DNA of 64,000 nucleotides. Source: Petrimonas sulfuriphila (lineage in GTDB: Bacteria > Bacteroidota > Bacteroidia > Bacteroidales > Dysgonomonadaceae). Below the pieces are notes generated by a model, which was given only the letters and a program-made list of their open reading frames with translations, was not told where the DNA came from and searched no databases. Below are positions 36,558 to 45,638 of the stretch, in pieces. Numbering within the stretch: the first letter of the stretch is position 1; each line of letters starts with the position of its first letter. The DNA lies in NCBI GenBank assembly GCA_038561985.1, contig CP073276.1, positions 2,356,001 through 2,420,000 on the forward strand, given 5' to 3'. The position numbers were made by a program, and so were the translations under genes.

Positions 36558-37913
36558 ATGAGTACAAAACCAGGGGTTAAACATGTTCAGAACAAAAACG
36601 CCACGATCAAATCAATGATTATTCTGGTGTTGCTGTTTTTTATTTTCGGATTGGTATCGTGGGTAAACACTATTTTAGTCCCTTATTTCCAACTGACCCT
36701 TCAACTGACTAATTTTCAATCCTCGTTTGTTACATTTGCTTTTTACATTGCTTATTTAGTGATGGCTATCCCTTCATCTTTCTTGCTGAATAAGATGGGA
36801 TATAAGAGGGGGATGATGTATGGCCTGTGGTGTATGGCAATCGGGGCGCTGCTCTTTGTCCCTGCTGCCTATTGGCGTGTTTATCAGGTGTTTCTACTGG
36901 GACTGTTTTTGCTGGGTGTAGGACTTGCCATTTTACAATCGGCCGCTAACCCTTATGTAACCATTGTAGGGCCAATCGAGAGCGCTGCCAAACGGATGAG
37001 TATAGTTGGGACGGGCAATAAACTGGCCGGTGTTATAGCTAATCTTATTTTTGCCGGAGTTGTTATCCGTGAATCCGACAAGGTATTGATGCGGGAGATT
37101 GAATCCGGCCTATATACCGGCACGTCGTTAGATGCTGCTTTGGATAATCTGATCAAAGGCGTTATGTTCCCATATCTGATTTTAGCTGTAGCGCTCTTCG
37201 TTTTTGGAATTATTGTTCGTTATTCGGCTTTACCGGAATTAGATCCCTCGGTAGTGAACAAATGTTCTGCCGAAGATGAAAGCTCCGGTAAATCCATTTT
37301 TCAATATCCTGCATTGATATTGGGGGTGGTTGCCATGTTTTTCCATATAGGAACACAGATGATTGCTCTTGCTACCAGCATCCAATATGCAGGTACTATG
37401 GGTGAAAGCCTGGCCGGGCCGGCTAAAAATATCCCTTCATACACCATGCTGTTGACTTTTCTGGGATATTTTATCGGAATCATATTGATCCCCAAATACT
37501 TGAAGCAACGTAATGCGCTTTTAATCTGCGCTTCACTCAATTTAGTTCTTTCTATTTTAATAATTAGTACATCAGGAACGGTTAATTTCTTCGGAATTAC
37601 GTCCGATATTTCTATCTGGTACCTTGTAATGATGGGACTTCCCAATGCATTACTTTACGCCGGGATTTGGCCTCTTGCCATCAACGGATTAGGCAAGCAC
37701 ACGAATCTTGGCGCTGCTTTTCTGGTGATGGCGCTTTGCGGGAGTGCATTTATGCCTATGATTTATCATTCGCTTGTGGAGCTTAATTCGTCTCTCTCGC
37801 CTTTTGAAGCAATGAAACAGGCCTATTGGATTCTTATCCCCTGTTTTGCCTATATTGTATGGTATGCGGCCAGAGGATACCGGATCAAATTCTGGAGAAG
37901 AACAAAGAACTAA
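36558..37913 (+). CDS. MFS sugar transporter (FucP/NagP-like)
   Basis: A 451-residue inner-membrane sugar-proton symporter of the major facilitator superfamily with about 12 membrane segments. Family features include FIFGLVSWVNTILVPYFQ in TM1, FQSSFVTFAFYIAYLVMAIP, and the loop LLNKMGYKRGMMYGL. Position directly upstream of nagA and nagB makes N-acetylglucosamine or N-acetylgalactosamine the likely cargo (inference from context). It is 20 bases upstream of nagA. Confidence 0.88.
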   Translation: MSTKPGVKHVQNKNATIKSMIILVLLFFIFGLVSWVNTILVPYFQLTLQLTNFQSSFVTFAFYIAYLVMAIPSSFLLNKMGYKRGMMYGLWCMAIGALLFVPAAYWRVYQVFLLGLFLLGVGLAILQSAANPYVTIVGPIESAAKRMSIVGTGNKLAGVIANLIFAGVVIRESDKVLMREIESGLYTGTSLDAALDNLIKGVMFPYLILAVALFVFGIIVRYSALPELDPSVVNKCSAEDESSGKSIFQYPALILGVVAMFFHIGTQMIALATSIQYAGTMGESLAGPAKNIPSYTMLLTFLGYFIGIILIPKYLKQRNALLICASLNLVLSILIISTSGTVNFFGITSDISIWYLVMMGLPNALLYAGIWPLAINGLGKHTNLGAAFLVMALCGSAFMPMIYHSLVELNSSLSPFEAMKQAYWILIPCFAYIVWYAARGYRIKFWRRTKN

Positions 37914-37933
37914 TGTGGTAATTGATTGATATT

Positions 37934-39124
37934 ATGGATAATAGAATCATCATAAAAAACGGCAAGGTCATTTTTCCCGATACGATAGAGGAGAACCTGA
38001 CCGTTGTATGTGGAAATGGGAAAATAACCGATATTCTTCATAATGAAGAATTCACTCCCGGCAATAGCGATATTGTGATAGACGCGACAAACAAGTATGT
38101 TGCTCCCGGCTTTATTGATATCCACACACACGGCGGTGGCGGGCATGACTTTATGGACGGGACCGTTGAGGCATATCTCGGAGCGGCGGAAACTCATGCC
38201 CGGTATGGAACCACGGCGTTGTTGCCTACAACGTTGACAAGCACGTTCGACGAGCTGATTAACACGTTTGACGTATATAAAGAAGCCGTAAAACAGAACA
38301 CAAAAGGAGCTAAATTTCTCGGGCTACATCTGGAAGGACCCTATTTTGCCTATAATCAGCGGGGCGCTCAGGATCCCCAATATCTTAAAAACCCCGAACC
38401 GGAAGAATACAATAAGATCTTAGCGGCGTCGGACGATATTGTACGCTGGAGCCTGGCGCCGGAGCTGCCCGGTGCGCTCGACTTCGGAAAGGTGCTGACT
38501 TCAAAAAGCATCCTCACCTCCGTAGCACATAGCGATGCCATTTATGAGGAGGTACTGAAAGCCTTCAACGCAGGGTTTACACACGTAACCCACCTTTATT
38601 CGGCTATGTCCACCGTTACCCGCAGGAATGCATTCCGCTACGCGGGCGTTTTGGAAGCTGCATACCTGATCGATGACATGACAGTGGAGATCATTGCCGA
38701 TGGAGTGCATTTACCTAAATCCCTTCTCCGGTTCGTATATAAATTCAAAGGGCCTGACAAAACTGCGCTTTGTACCGATTCAATGCGGGGGGCAGGTATG
38801 CCCGACGGGGAATCTATTTTAGGCAGCCTGGAAAAAGGACAAAGGGTAATCATCGAAGATGGCGTGGCAAAACTACCGGATCGGACAGCTTTTGCCGGAA
38901 GCGTTGCCACCACCGACCGTTTGGTCAGGACCATGGTAAACATTGCTGATGTGCCTTTGGTGGAGGCGGTAAGAATGATGACCTTAACTCCGGCCCGCAT
39001 CATGCGGATAGATCAGCAGAAAGGATCTGTCCAAAAAGGTAAAGATGCTGATCTGGTTATTTTTGATAATAATATTAATGTTTCATACACAATCTTGGAA
39101 GGAAATGTCATATACGGAAACTAA
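37934..39124 (+). CDS. nagA: N-acetylglucosamine-6-phosphate deacetylase
   Basis: Removes acetate from GlcNAc-6-phosphate. The start chosen is the ATG at 37934 (MDNRIIIKNGKVIF), giving 396 residues; a TTG 12 bases upstream is less likely. Metal and active-site motifs are FIDIHTHGGGGHDFMDG, LGLHLEGPYFAYNQRGAQ, VAHSDAIYEE, THVTHLYSAMS and CTDSMRGAGMPDGE. A GalNAc-6-phosphate deacetylase role is the main alternative. It overlaps nagB by 20 bases. Confidence 0.93.
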   Translation: MDNRIIIKNGKVIFPDTIEENLTVVCGNGKITDILHNEEFTPGNSDIVIDATNKYVAPGFIDIHTHGGGGHDFMDGTVEAYLGAAETHARYGTTALLPTTLTSTFDELINTFDVYKEAVKQNTKGAKFLGLHLEGPYFAYNQRGAQDPQYLKNPEPEEYNKILAASDDIVRWSLAPELPGALDFGKVLTSKSILTSVAHSDAIYEEVLKAFNAGFTHVTHLYSAMSTVTRRNAFRYAGVLEAAYLIDDMTVEIIADGVHLPKSLLRFVYKFKGPDKTALCTDSMRGAGMPDGESILGSLEKGQRVIIEDGVAKLPDRTAFAGSVATTDRLVRTMVNIADVPLVEAVRMMTLTPARIMRIDQQKGSVQKGKDADLVIFDNNINVSYTILEGNVIYGN

Positions 39125-39902
39125 CACGAATGTAATCACATTCACCAAAGGAATGTTGGAAGTGAAAATCTTTCATACCCGGGAGGAGATGGGTATGGAA
39201 GCGGCAGCTAATGTATCGGATACTATACGGCAACTGTTCAATGAAAAAGAGGAAATCAATATGATCTTTGCCGCCGCACCCTCACAAAGCGATTTTATGA
39301 AGGAGCTGATTGCCGATAAACGAATCCGGTGGGAGAAGATCAATGCCTTTCACATGGATGAGTACATTGGGTTGGAAGAGAATGCCCCTCAGGGATTCGG
39401 TAATTTCCTGAGAGAACGCATTTTTGATAAAGTTCCCTTTAAAAGTGTCCATTATATAAACGGGATAAACGGTGGAGCGGAAGATCCTTCTGCCGAGTGC
39501 GAAAGGTATGCCGGCTTATTGGATCAATACCCTGTTGATATTGTTTGTCTTGGGATCGGAGAGAACGGCCATATCGCATTCAATGACCCGCCAGTAGCCG
39601 ATTTCAAAGATCCTGAATTAGTGAAAGTGGTAAAACTGGATATGGCTTGCAGGCAACAACAAGTCAATGAAAACCTTTTCACCGGAATAGACTTGGTACC
39701 TACCCATGCGATCACCGTGACTATTCCGGCACTGTTAAGGGCAAAATATATGTTCTGCATGGTACCGGCCAAAAATAAAGCTGAAGCCGTGTATCACGCT
39801 CTGAATAACGATATCAGCGAGGAATGCCCGGCTACGATCTTACGAACGAAAAAAGGCGCTGTATTGTATCTGGACAAAGAAAGTGCGTCATTACTGAATT
39901 AA
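39105..39902 (+). CDS. nagB: glucosamine-6-phosphate deaminase
   Basis: Converts glucosamine-6-phosphate to fructose-6-phosphate and ammonia. The ATG at 39105 (MSYTETNTNVITF) lies just after a purine-rich GGAAGGA and gives 265 residues; a second ATG at 39153 (MLEVKIF) is possible. Motifs are INAFHMDEYIGL, with the catalytic Asp, and the signature LGIGENGHIAFNDPP. It overlaps the nagA end, showing translational coupling. A galactosamine-6-phosphate deaminase (AgaS) relative is not present in the window. Confidence 0.93.
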   Translation: MSYTETNTNVITFTKGMLEVKIFHTREEMGMEAAANVSDTIRQLFNEKEEINMIFAAAPSQSDFMKELIADKRIRWEKINAFHMDEYIGLEENAPQGFGNFLRERIFDKVPFKSVHYINGINGGAEDPSAECERYAGLLDQYPVDIVCLGIGENGHIAFNDPPVADFKDPELVKVVKLDMACRQQQVNENLFTGIDLVPTHAITVTIPALLRAKYMFCMVPAKNKAEAVYHALNNDISEECPATILRTKKGAVLYLDKESASLLN

Positions 39903-39914
39903 AACAAAATCATT

Positions 39915-40922
39915 ATGAGACTAAAAGTTATTTTGTCAGCTATTTTGTCCGGACTTTTATGGATAGCCCAGGCACAACAAATAAAAATTGGCATCATCGG
40001 CCTCGATACCTCTCACTCTATTGCCTTTACCAAATTTTTGAATGGAGAAGATAAAAAAGAAGAATTCAAAGATTTTAAAATTGTCGCAGCCTATCCCTAC
40101 GGATCGAAAACCATTAAATCGAGTTACGACCGCATACCTGATTATATAAAACAGGTTAAAGGATTGGGAGTGGAGATTGTTCCCTCCATAGCAGAATTGC
40201 TCAAAAAAGTAGATTGTGTAATGTTGGAAACAAACGATGGGAACCTGCATCTGGAACAGGCGTACGAAGTGTTCAAGGCAGGTAAGATCATGTTTATAGA
40301 TAAACCGCTTGGCGCCACTTTGGCACAATCCATAGCGATCTGTCAATTAGCCAGGGAATATAATATTCCCATTTTCTCTTCATCCGCGCTACGGTTTGTT
40401 CCGCAAAATCAAAAATTACGCAACGGAGAGTATGGTAAAGTTTTAGGAGCGGATTGTTACTCTCCGGCAACACGTGAAATATCGCATCCCGATTTTGGGT
40501 GGTATGGCATCCATGGCGTGGAAACCCTGTTCACTATTATGGGAACGGGGTGTGTATCCGTGAATCGAATGTCGGCTGAAGGAACTGACGTAGTCGCCGG
40601 CTTATGGAGCGATGGCAGGATAGGCACGTTCAGAGGCCTTCGTGCGGGAAAGGGTATCTACGGAGGAACAGCCTTTACGGATAAAGGCGCGGAACCTGTC
40701 GGTCCCTATGAGGGATATGAAGTACTACTGACGGAGATATTGAAATTTTTCAGAACTCGCGTTGCTCCGATTTCAGCAGAAGAAACGCTCGAAATATTCA
40801 CCTTTATGGAGGCTTCGAACGAAAGCAAGCGTAATGATGGAAAAATCATCCTGATGGAGGATGTCTATCGTAAAGGCTTAAAAGAAGCTAAAGAATTACT
40901 GCTGGAATTAAAAATAAAATGA
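39915..40922 (+). CDS. exported Gfo/Idh/MocA-like protein
   Basis: A 335-residue protein with a Sec-type signal peptide (LSAILSGLLWIAQAQ) and an N-terminal Rossmann-like domain. The usual dinucleotide loop GxGxxG is replaced by GLDTSH in IGIIGLDTSHSIAF, while the later family motif survives as FIDKPLG. There is no twin-arginine motif, which is odd for a protein expected to carry NAD(P), since Sec exports unfolded chains. The next gene, another divergent family member, overlaps it by 4 bases. Its reaction is unknown; a periplasmic sugar dehydrogenase or a non-catalytic role are both possible. Confidence 0.75.
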   Translation: MRLKVILSAILSGLLWIAQAQQIKIGIIGLDTSHSIAFTKFLNGEDKKEEFKDFKIVAAYPYGSKTIKSSYDRIPDYIKQVKGLGVEIVPSIAELLKKVDCVMLETNDGNLHLEQAYEVFKAGKIMFIDKPLGATLAQSIAICQLAREYNIPIFSSSALRFVPQNQKLRNGEYGKVLGADCYSPATREISHPDFGWYGIHGVETLFTIMGTGCVSVNRMSAEGTDVVAGLWSDGRIGTFRGLRAGKGIYGGTAFTDKGAEPVGPYEGYEVLLTEILKFFRTRVAPISAEETLEIFTFMEASNESKRNDGKIILMEDVYRKGLKEAKELLLELKIK

Positions 40923-42328
40923 AAAAGGGTTGGTCTATAATTGCAGTCGGACTGATATTACTTTCTTGTATGCAAAAGAACAATAGCCCCCGGGGCAACC
41001 AAACGATATTTATCGGCAAAGAGGGTGAAATAAAACTGATCGTCCTTGCCCCGGGGCATTTTCATGCCAACCTGCTTCAAAAAAGCGCCATGCCACAGGT
41101 AAACGATTCGGTATTTATATATGCACCCGCCGAAGATACCGGATTAAAACAGTATCTTTCGGCCATTGAGTCGTTCAACCAAAGAGATAAAGATCCTACA
41201 AGTTGGCAAACAATTGTCTATACCGGCGACGATTTTCTAAATAAGATGGTAACCGACAAAAAAGGGAATGTAGTCGTACTTGCCGGTAACAATAAAGAGA
41301 AAACCGAATATATTCTCAGTGCGGTAGATGCCGGATTAAACGTTTTGTCGGATAAGCCGATGGCGATTAACCGGGAAGATTTTCTTTTGTTGGAAGAAGC
41401 GTATGCCAATGCTGAGGCACAAAACGTGTTGTTATATGATATGATGACCGAACGTTACGATATGCTAAATATCATCGAGAAAGAGTTGATAAACGATCCC
41501 GATTTTTTCGGTGAGCTGAAAACGGGAACACCGGAAGATCCCGCCGTGTATATGGAGAGCGTGCATCACTTCTATAAAGAAGTGTCCGGCACCCCGTTGA
41601 TCCGTCCGGCATGGTATTACGACGTGGAGCAACAGGGCGAAGGGATTGCCGATGTAACCACGCACCTGATCGATTTGTTGTTCTGGAAATGTTTTCCCGG
41701 ACAGTCTATCAATTACACCCGGGATATCGGGAATATCTCTTCCTCTCATTGGGCAACAGAGATCACATTACCGCAGTTTACAAAATCGACCGGTGAAACC
41801 GCCTTCCCCGATTACCTGCAAAAATACCTCAACAATTCCATACTGAAGGTGTATGCCAACGGCACTCTCCACTTCGATGTAAAACACCGGAATGTGGGCT
41901 TAAAAGTTATTTGGAATTACCAGGCGCCTGAAGGTAGCGGAGATACCTTCATGTCGGTTGTAAAAGGAACAAAAACTACGCTGAAAACAATACAGAACAA
42001 AGAGCAGAATTTTGTGAAACAACTGTATGTGCAAAAAACCGACGGGATGGATGAAAATGAATTTTCCGATAACCTCCAAAAGGCGATCGAGAAAATCCGG
42101 ACAACCTATCCTTTCGTATCTGCTTCTCCTACAACCGTAAAAGGGGAGTATATCATCAATATTCCTTCCGAAAACAGGGAGGGACACGAATCACATTTCA
42201 AATATGTTGCCGAAAGTTTTTTCAGCTTCTTAGTAAATCGCGATATGCCTGACTGGGAAAAAATCAATACCTTAGCAAAATATTACATCACAACAAAAGC
42301 TGTAGAAATTGCAAAAGATAGGGATTGA
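40919..42328 (+). CDS. Gfo/Idh/MocA-like lipoprotein
   Basis: A 469-residue protein with a lipoprotein signal (IAVGLILLSC, Cys16). The N-terminal domain resembles the Gfo/Idh/MocA Rossmann fold but has APGHFHANLL where a glycine loop is expected; the conserved lysine motif is kept as VLSDKPMAI. The long C-terminal part (about residues 160-469) looks like the oxidoreductase C-terminal domain found with such proteins in Bacteroidetes. It overlaps the preceding gene by the ATGA junction. A membrane-anchored partner of the upstream protein is a reasonable guess; activity is unknown. Confidence 0.7.
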   Translation: MKKGWSIIAVGLILLSCMQKNNSPRGNQTIFIGKEGEIKLIVLAPGHFHANLLQKSAMPQVNDSVFIYAPAEDTGLKQYLSAIESFNQRDKDPTSWQTIVYTGDDFLNKMVTDKKGNVVVLAGNNKEKTEYILSAVDAGLNVLSDKPMAINREDFLLLEEAYANAEAQNVLLYDMMTERYDMLNIIEKELINDPDFFGELKTGTPEDPAVYMESVHHFYKEVSGTPLIRPAWYYDVEQQGEGIADVTTHLIDLLFWKCFPGQSINYTRDIGNISSSHWATEITLPQFTKSTGETAFPDYLQKYLNNSILKVYANGTLHFDVKHRNVGLKVIWNYQAPEGSGDTFMSVVKGTKTTLKTIQNKEQNFVKQLYVQKTDGMDENEFSDNLQKAIEKIRTTYPFVSASPTTVKGEYIINIPSENREGHESHFKYVAESFFSFLVNRDMPDWEKINTLAKYYITTKAVEIAKDRD

Positions 42329-42359
42329 CATCGGCGGGACTTATTACGAATCATCAAAG

Positions 42360-43130
42360 ATGTTCCATGGTTCATTGCAGAACATCATGGGAACACGGTT
42401 CGATATACTTATCATCGGCCAAAACAAATTGAAATCGCAGGAAGTTTGGAAAGATGTCGTTTTCGAACTTCGGCGGCTCGACCGGATCTTTAATCGCTTT
42501 AGCAGTACAAGCGAAACTTCAAAAATCAATCGCGAAGCTATTCTTGAACCTGTGCATGTAAGCCAGGAGATGTGGACGATCCTGAAAAGTTGCCGGCAAT
42601 ACAATATCCGCACATTGGGATTGTTTGATATCACATTGGATGATTTTTCAAAAGTGTTGCTGGATGAAAGAGAGCACACTGTCATTTTTTTGAAAAAAGA
42701 TATATCATTAGATTTTGGAGGCTATGCCAAAGGATATGCACTGGTGAAAATTAAGGATTTAATTCATCAAGCCGGAGTAAAACACTGTTTTGTAGATTTC
42801 GGGAACAGTTCTATTCTGGGAATGGGGCACCATCCTTACGGAGATGCATGGAAGGTGAGCATTGAAAACCCATATAACCATGATGAAGTTTTAGGTGAGA
42901 TTTCTTTAAAGGACGAGGCATTGTCGGTATCGGGAAATACACCGACCTACACAGGCCATATAGTACGGCCTATGTCGCGAGAAGCAATAAAAGGAAATAA
43001 GGTCGTCTCGATCACCTCAAAAGATCCATTGGATGCTGAAGTGCTAAGCACAGTTTTCATGATCGCCGATGATACGGAAAAGAAACGAATTACAGAAGGT
43101 TTTAAAGTACAAAATACAGTAGAATATTAG
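42360..43130 (+). CDS. apbE: ApbE-like FAD:protein FMN transferase
   Basis: About 256 residues from the ATG at 42360 (MFHGSLQNIMGTRFDILI). The fold motifs of ApbE are seen: LDRIFNRFSSTSETSKIN, LDFGGYAKGYA, HCFVDFGNSS and DPLDAEVLSTVFM, where the Asp corresponds to a metal ligand. ApbE attaches FMN to target proteins at S/T-G-A-T/S sites. No signal peptide is visible, so it would act in the cytoplasm. It is shorter than typical ApbE (about 330). The open frame continues upstream to a TTG at 42309, encoding MQKIGIDIGGTYYESSK, which resembles the start of a ROK sugar kinase rather than ApbE. Confidence 0.8.
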   Translation: MFHGSLQNIMGTRFDILIIGQNKLKSQEVWKDVVFELRRLDRIFNRFSSTSETSKINREAILEPVHVSQEMWTILKSCRQYNIRTLGLFDITLDDFSKVLLDEREHTVIFLKKDISLDFGGYAKGYALVKIKDLIHQAGVKHCFVDFGNSSILGMGHHPYGDAWKVSIENPYNHDEVLGEISLKDEALSVSGNTPTYTGHIVRPMSREAIKGNKVVSITSKDPLDAEVLSTVFMIADDTEKKRITEGFKVQNTVEY

Positions 43131-43153
43131 TCTAACTTTAGTGAAGTAACATT

Positions 43154-44488
43154 ATGTCAAACAAAAAGCCTAAACAAGTGGATACGAGCCTGCGACAATT
43201 TATCAAAGACTTAGGTTACGTTTCGGGAGGAGCCGCGCTTTTAGCTACGACCCCCTGGTTGCAGTCGTTTACCCCGGATAAAGCCAAAGAAATAAAAAAA
43301 GAGAAAGCCAGGATAGGATTTATCGGAACGGGTTCCAGAGGAACGTATAATATACACGCAGTATTGTCTCTGCAACATGCCGAAATTGTGGCTCTGTGTG
43401 ATATATATCCCCCGAACCTGAAAGAGGCTTCCGGTCTTTGTCCCAACGCGAAGACATATACCGACTATCGAAAGATGCTGGAATCTGCTGACATCGACGG
43501 AGTTATTATATCTACCCCGCTTTATCTGCATGCTCCTATGACATTGGATGCCCTGGATGCGGGAAAGCACGTGTATTGCGAAAAGGCAATGGCTTTAACC
43601 ATGGAGGAATGCAAAGCAATTTACGATACATATCGGAAAACGGATAAAGTTCTCTATTTCTGCATGCAGCGTATGTACGACAAGAAGTATATAAAGGGGA
43701 TACAAATGATCCATTCCGGCTTAATCGGAGAAATTGTGGGAGAACGCTGTCATTGGTTCAGGAACCATGACTGGAGGCGCCCCGTACCTTCTCCGGAACT
43801 GGAGCGTCAGATCAACTGGCGTTTGTATCGGGATTATTCAGCCGGGTTAATGACTGAATTGGCATCCCATCAATTGGAAGTCTGCTGCTGGGCTATGCAG
43901 ATGGTGCCTGAATCAGTGATAGGAACAGGAGACATCGTATATTGGAAAGACGGAAGAGAGGTATATGATAGTGTAAATCTGGTGTATCACTACTCCAATG
44001 GGGTCAAAATCAATTATGAATCGCTTATTTCCAATAAATTCAACGGGATGGAAGATCAAATACTGGGCAATAAAGGAACCATGAACCTGGCCACCGGTAT
44101 TTATTATCTGGAAGATGAAGCCGGCGGGAAAAAATCCGGGATTGAACAATTGATTGGGCAGATAGGAAATAAATTATATGCCTCCGTACCTGCTGCCGGC
44201 CCGAGCTGGCGCCCGGAAACGAAAGAGAAATATATCCCTCACAACATTCTTGAAGGTGAATTTCATGTGAATGATGGTCTATCCATGATTGGCGCATTAA
44301 AAGATGGTTCCGATGAAATTTTGTCCGCATTTTGTCAGGCTTGCATTACCGGTGAAAAAGGGAAAAATATAGTGGAAGAGGCCTATCTTGCCACCATGCT
44401 TTGTCATTTGGGAAATCAGGCGATGGCGGAGCAAAAGAAAATTACTTTTCCCGAAGAATACAAAATTCCTTATATGAAATTCTCTTAG
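43154..44488 (+). CDS. Gfo/Idh/MocA family oxidoreductase, degenerate Tat-like leader
   Basis: A 444-residue NAD(P)-dependent oxidoreductase. Its Rossmann loop is canonical (RIGFIGTGSRGTYN), and the conserved lysine is in YCEKAMALT. The N-terminal region DTSLRQFIKDLGYVSGGAALL has the layout of a twin-arginine signal but with Leu-Arg in place of Arg-Arg. It may be a degenerate Tat substrate or a cytosolic protein with a leftover leader. Sugar or inositol derivatives are typical substrates. It is 23 bases downstream of the apbE-like gene. Confidence 0.83.
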   Translation: MSNKKPKQVDTSLRQFIKDLGYVSGGAALLATTPWLQSFTPDKAKEIKKEKARIGFIGTGSRGTYNIHAVLSLQHAEIVALCDIYPPNLKEASGLCPNAKTYTDYRKMLESADIDGVIISTPLYLHAPMTLDALDAGKHVYCEKAMALTMEECKAIYDTYRKTDKVLYFCMQRMYDKKYIKGIQMIHSGLIGEIVGERCHWFRNHDWRRPVPSPELERQINWRLYRDYSAGLMTELASHQLEVCCWAMQMVPESVIGTGDIVYWKDGREVYDSVNLVYHYSNGVKINYESLISNKFNGMEDQILGNKGTMNLATGIYYLEDEAGGKKSGIEQLIGQIGNKLYASVPAAGPSWRPETKEKYIPHNILEGEFHVNDGLSMIGALKDGSDEILSAFCQACITGEKGKNIVEEAYLATMLCHLGNQAMAEQKKITFPEEYKIPYMKFS

Positions 44489-44520
44489 AAAAGATTCATC
44501 AATAAAAAGAAAATATTCAG

Positions 44521-44769
44521 ATGAAAGACTTAATTATAACATCCAGGCAATTAAAAAAAGAAATATATATTCTTTCCGCTTGCTTTGCCGCGGCATTTTT
44601 AACGAACATCGTTTCAATCATCCTCTTCAAAACACCCTGGTACGAAGTGTTTACCCAACTGGGATATGTCATTTTTATTGCTCTATTTTTCTATCTACTG
44701 GTTATTCTGGTTAGAGTTATTGTTTATATGATCAGAAAGTTGATAAAACAGAATACTCATGGTAACTAA
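44521..44769 (+). CDS. small two-helix membrane protein
   Basis: An 82-residue protein with two hydrophobic segments (about residues 15-37 and 47-70) and a basic C-terminus (MIRKLIKQNTHGN). I do not recognise a family. It overlaps the start of the following DUF4886 gene by 11 bases, which suggests translational coupling and supports it being real. Confidence 0.6.
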   Translation: MKDLIITSRQLKKEIYILSACFAAAFLTNIVSIILFKTPWYEVFTQLGYVIFIALFFYLLVILVRVIVYMIRKLIKQNTHGN

Positions 44770-45638
44770 AAAAACTATCCTGATCTTCCTTGTGTTTTAC
44801 ATCTTCGCAACTTCTATCTATGCGAAGCAAATAAAACTATTGGCGATAGGGAATAGCTTCTCGGATGATGCTATTGAGCATTACCTCCCGGGACTGGTAG
44901 AAGCAAACGGCGATACCATTATAATCGGAAACATGTATATTGCTGGATGTTCTTTAGAAAAACACTATAACAATACAGTGAATAACTCACCGGATTACTC
45001 TTATCGAAAAATTGTTGACGGGATTAAAACCATAACGCCCAATTTACAGGCTGATCGATGCCGTTAGCGACGAAAAATGGGATTACATCTCTTTTCAACA
45101 GGTGAGTTCCCTTTCCGGCCTGTACGAATCTTTTTTTCCCTACCTTGACCGCTTGATGGATTTTGCAAGGGAACATTCAACTAATCCTGTCATGAAAATC
45201 GTGTTGCACGCCACTTGGGCTTATGCACAAAACTCCACGCATGCCGGTTTTGCCAATTATGAAAATAACCAGATAACGATGTTCAATGCTATTATTGATG
45301 CATACAATCGGGCAGCGCAAAAAACAGGCATTGATATTATTATCCCGGCCGGGACAGCCATACAAAACGGAAGAACAAGCAGTTTGGGAGATACATTTTG
45401 CAGGGATGGCTATCATTTAGATCTTAATTACGGGAGATACACCGCATCTTGCGTATGGTATGAGAAGTTATTTCAAAAATCTGTGGTTGGAAATAATTAT
45501 GCCCCTCATTCGATTACGCCTTTTCAGATAAAAGTAGCTCAACTTGCCGCACATCGTGCGGTCGAAGAGCCCGGTAAAGTCACTCCCATTGAGGTGAATG
45601 AAAATTCATGGCTTACGATTGCTATGGTTGAAACATAA
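44759..45638 (+). pseudogene. DUF4886 SGNH-hydrolase-like protein, frameshifted
   Basis: The protein starts with a signal peptide and KLLAIGNSFSDDAIEHYLPG, where the Ser of GNSFS is the expected SGNH nucleophile. Reading frame 1 runs into a stop at 45067. Removing one G at about 45050 gives NLQ-LIDAVSDEKWDYISFQQ and restores the frame to 45638, which contains the expected Asp/His region CRDGYHLDLNYGRY. The lesion therefore separates nucleophile from Asp-His. After the stop at 45636-45638 the same frame stays open for 26 more codons. Either a real pseudogene or a one-base error in a GG run. Confidence 0.82.
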
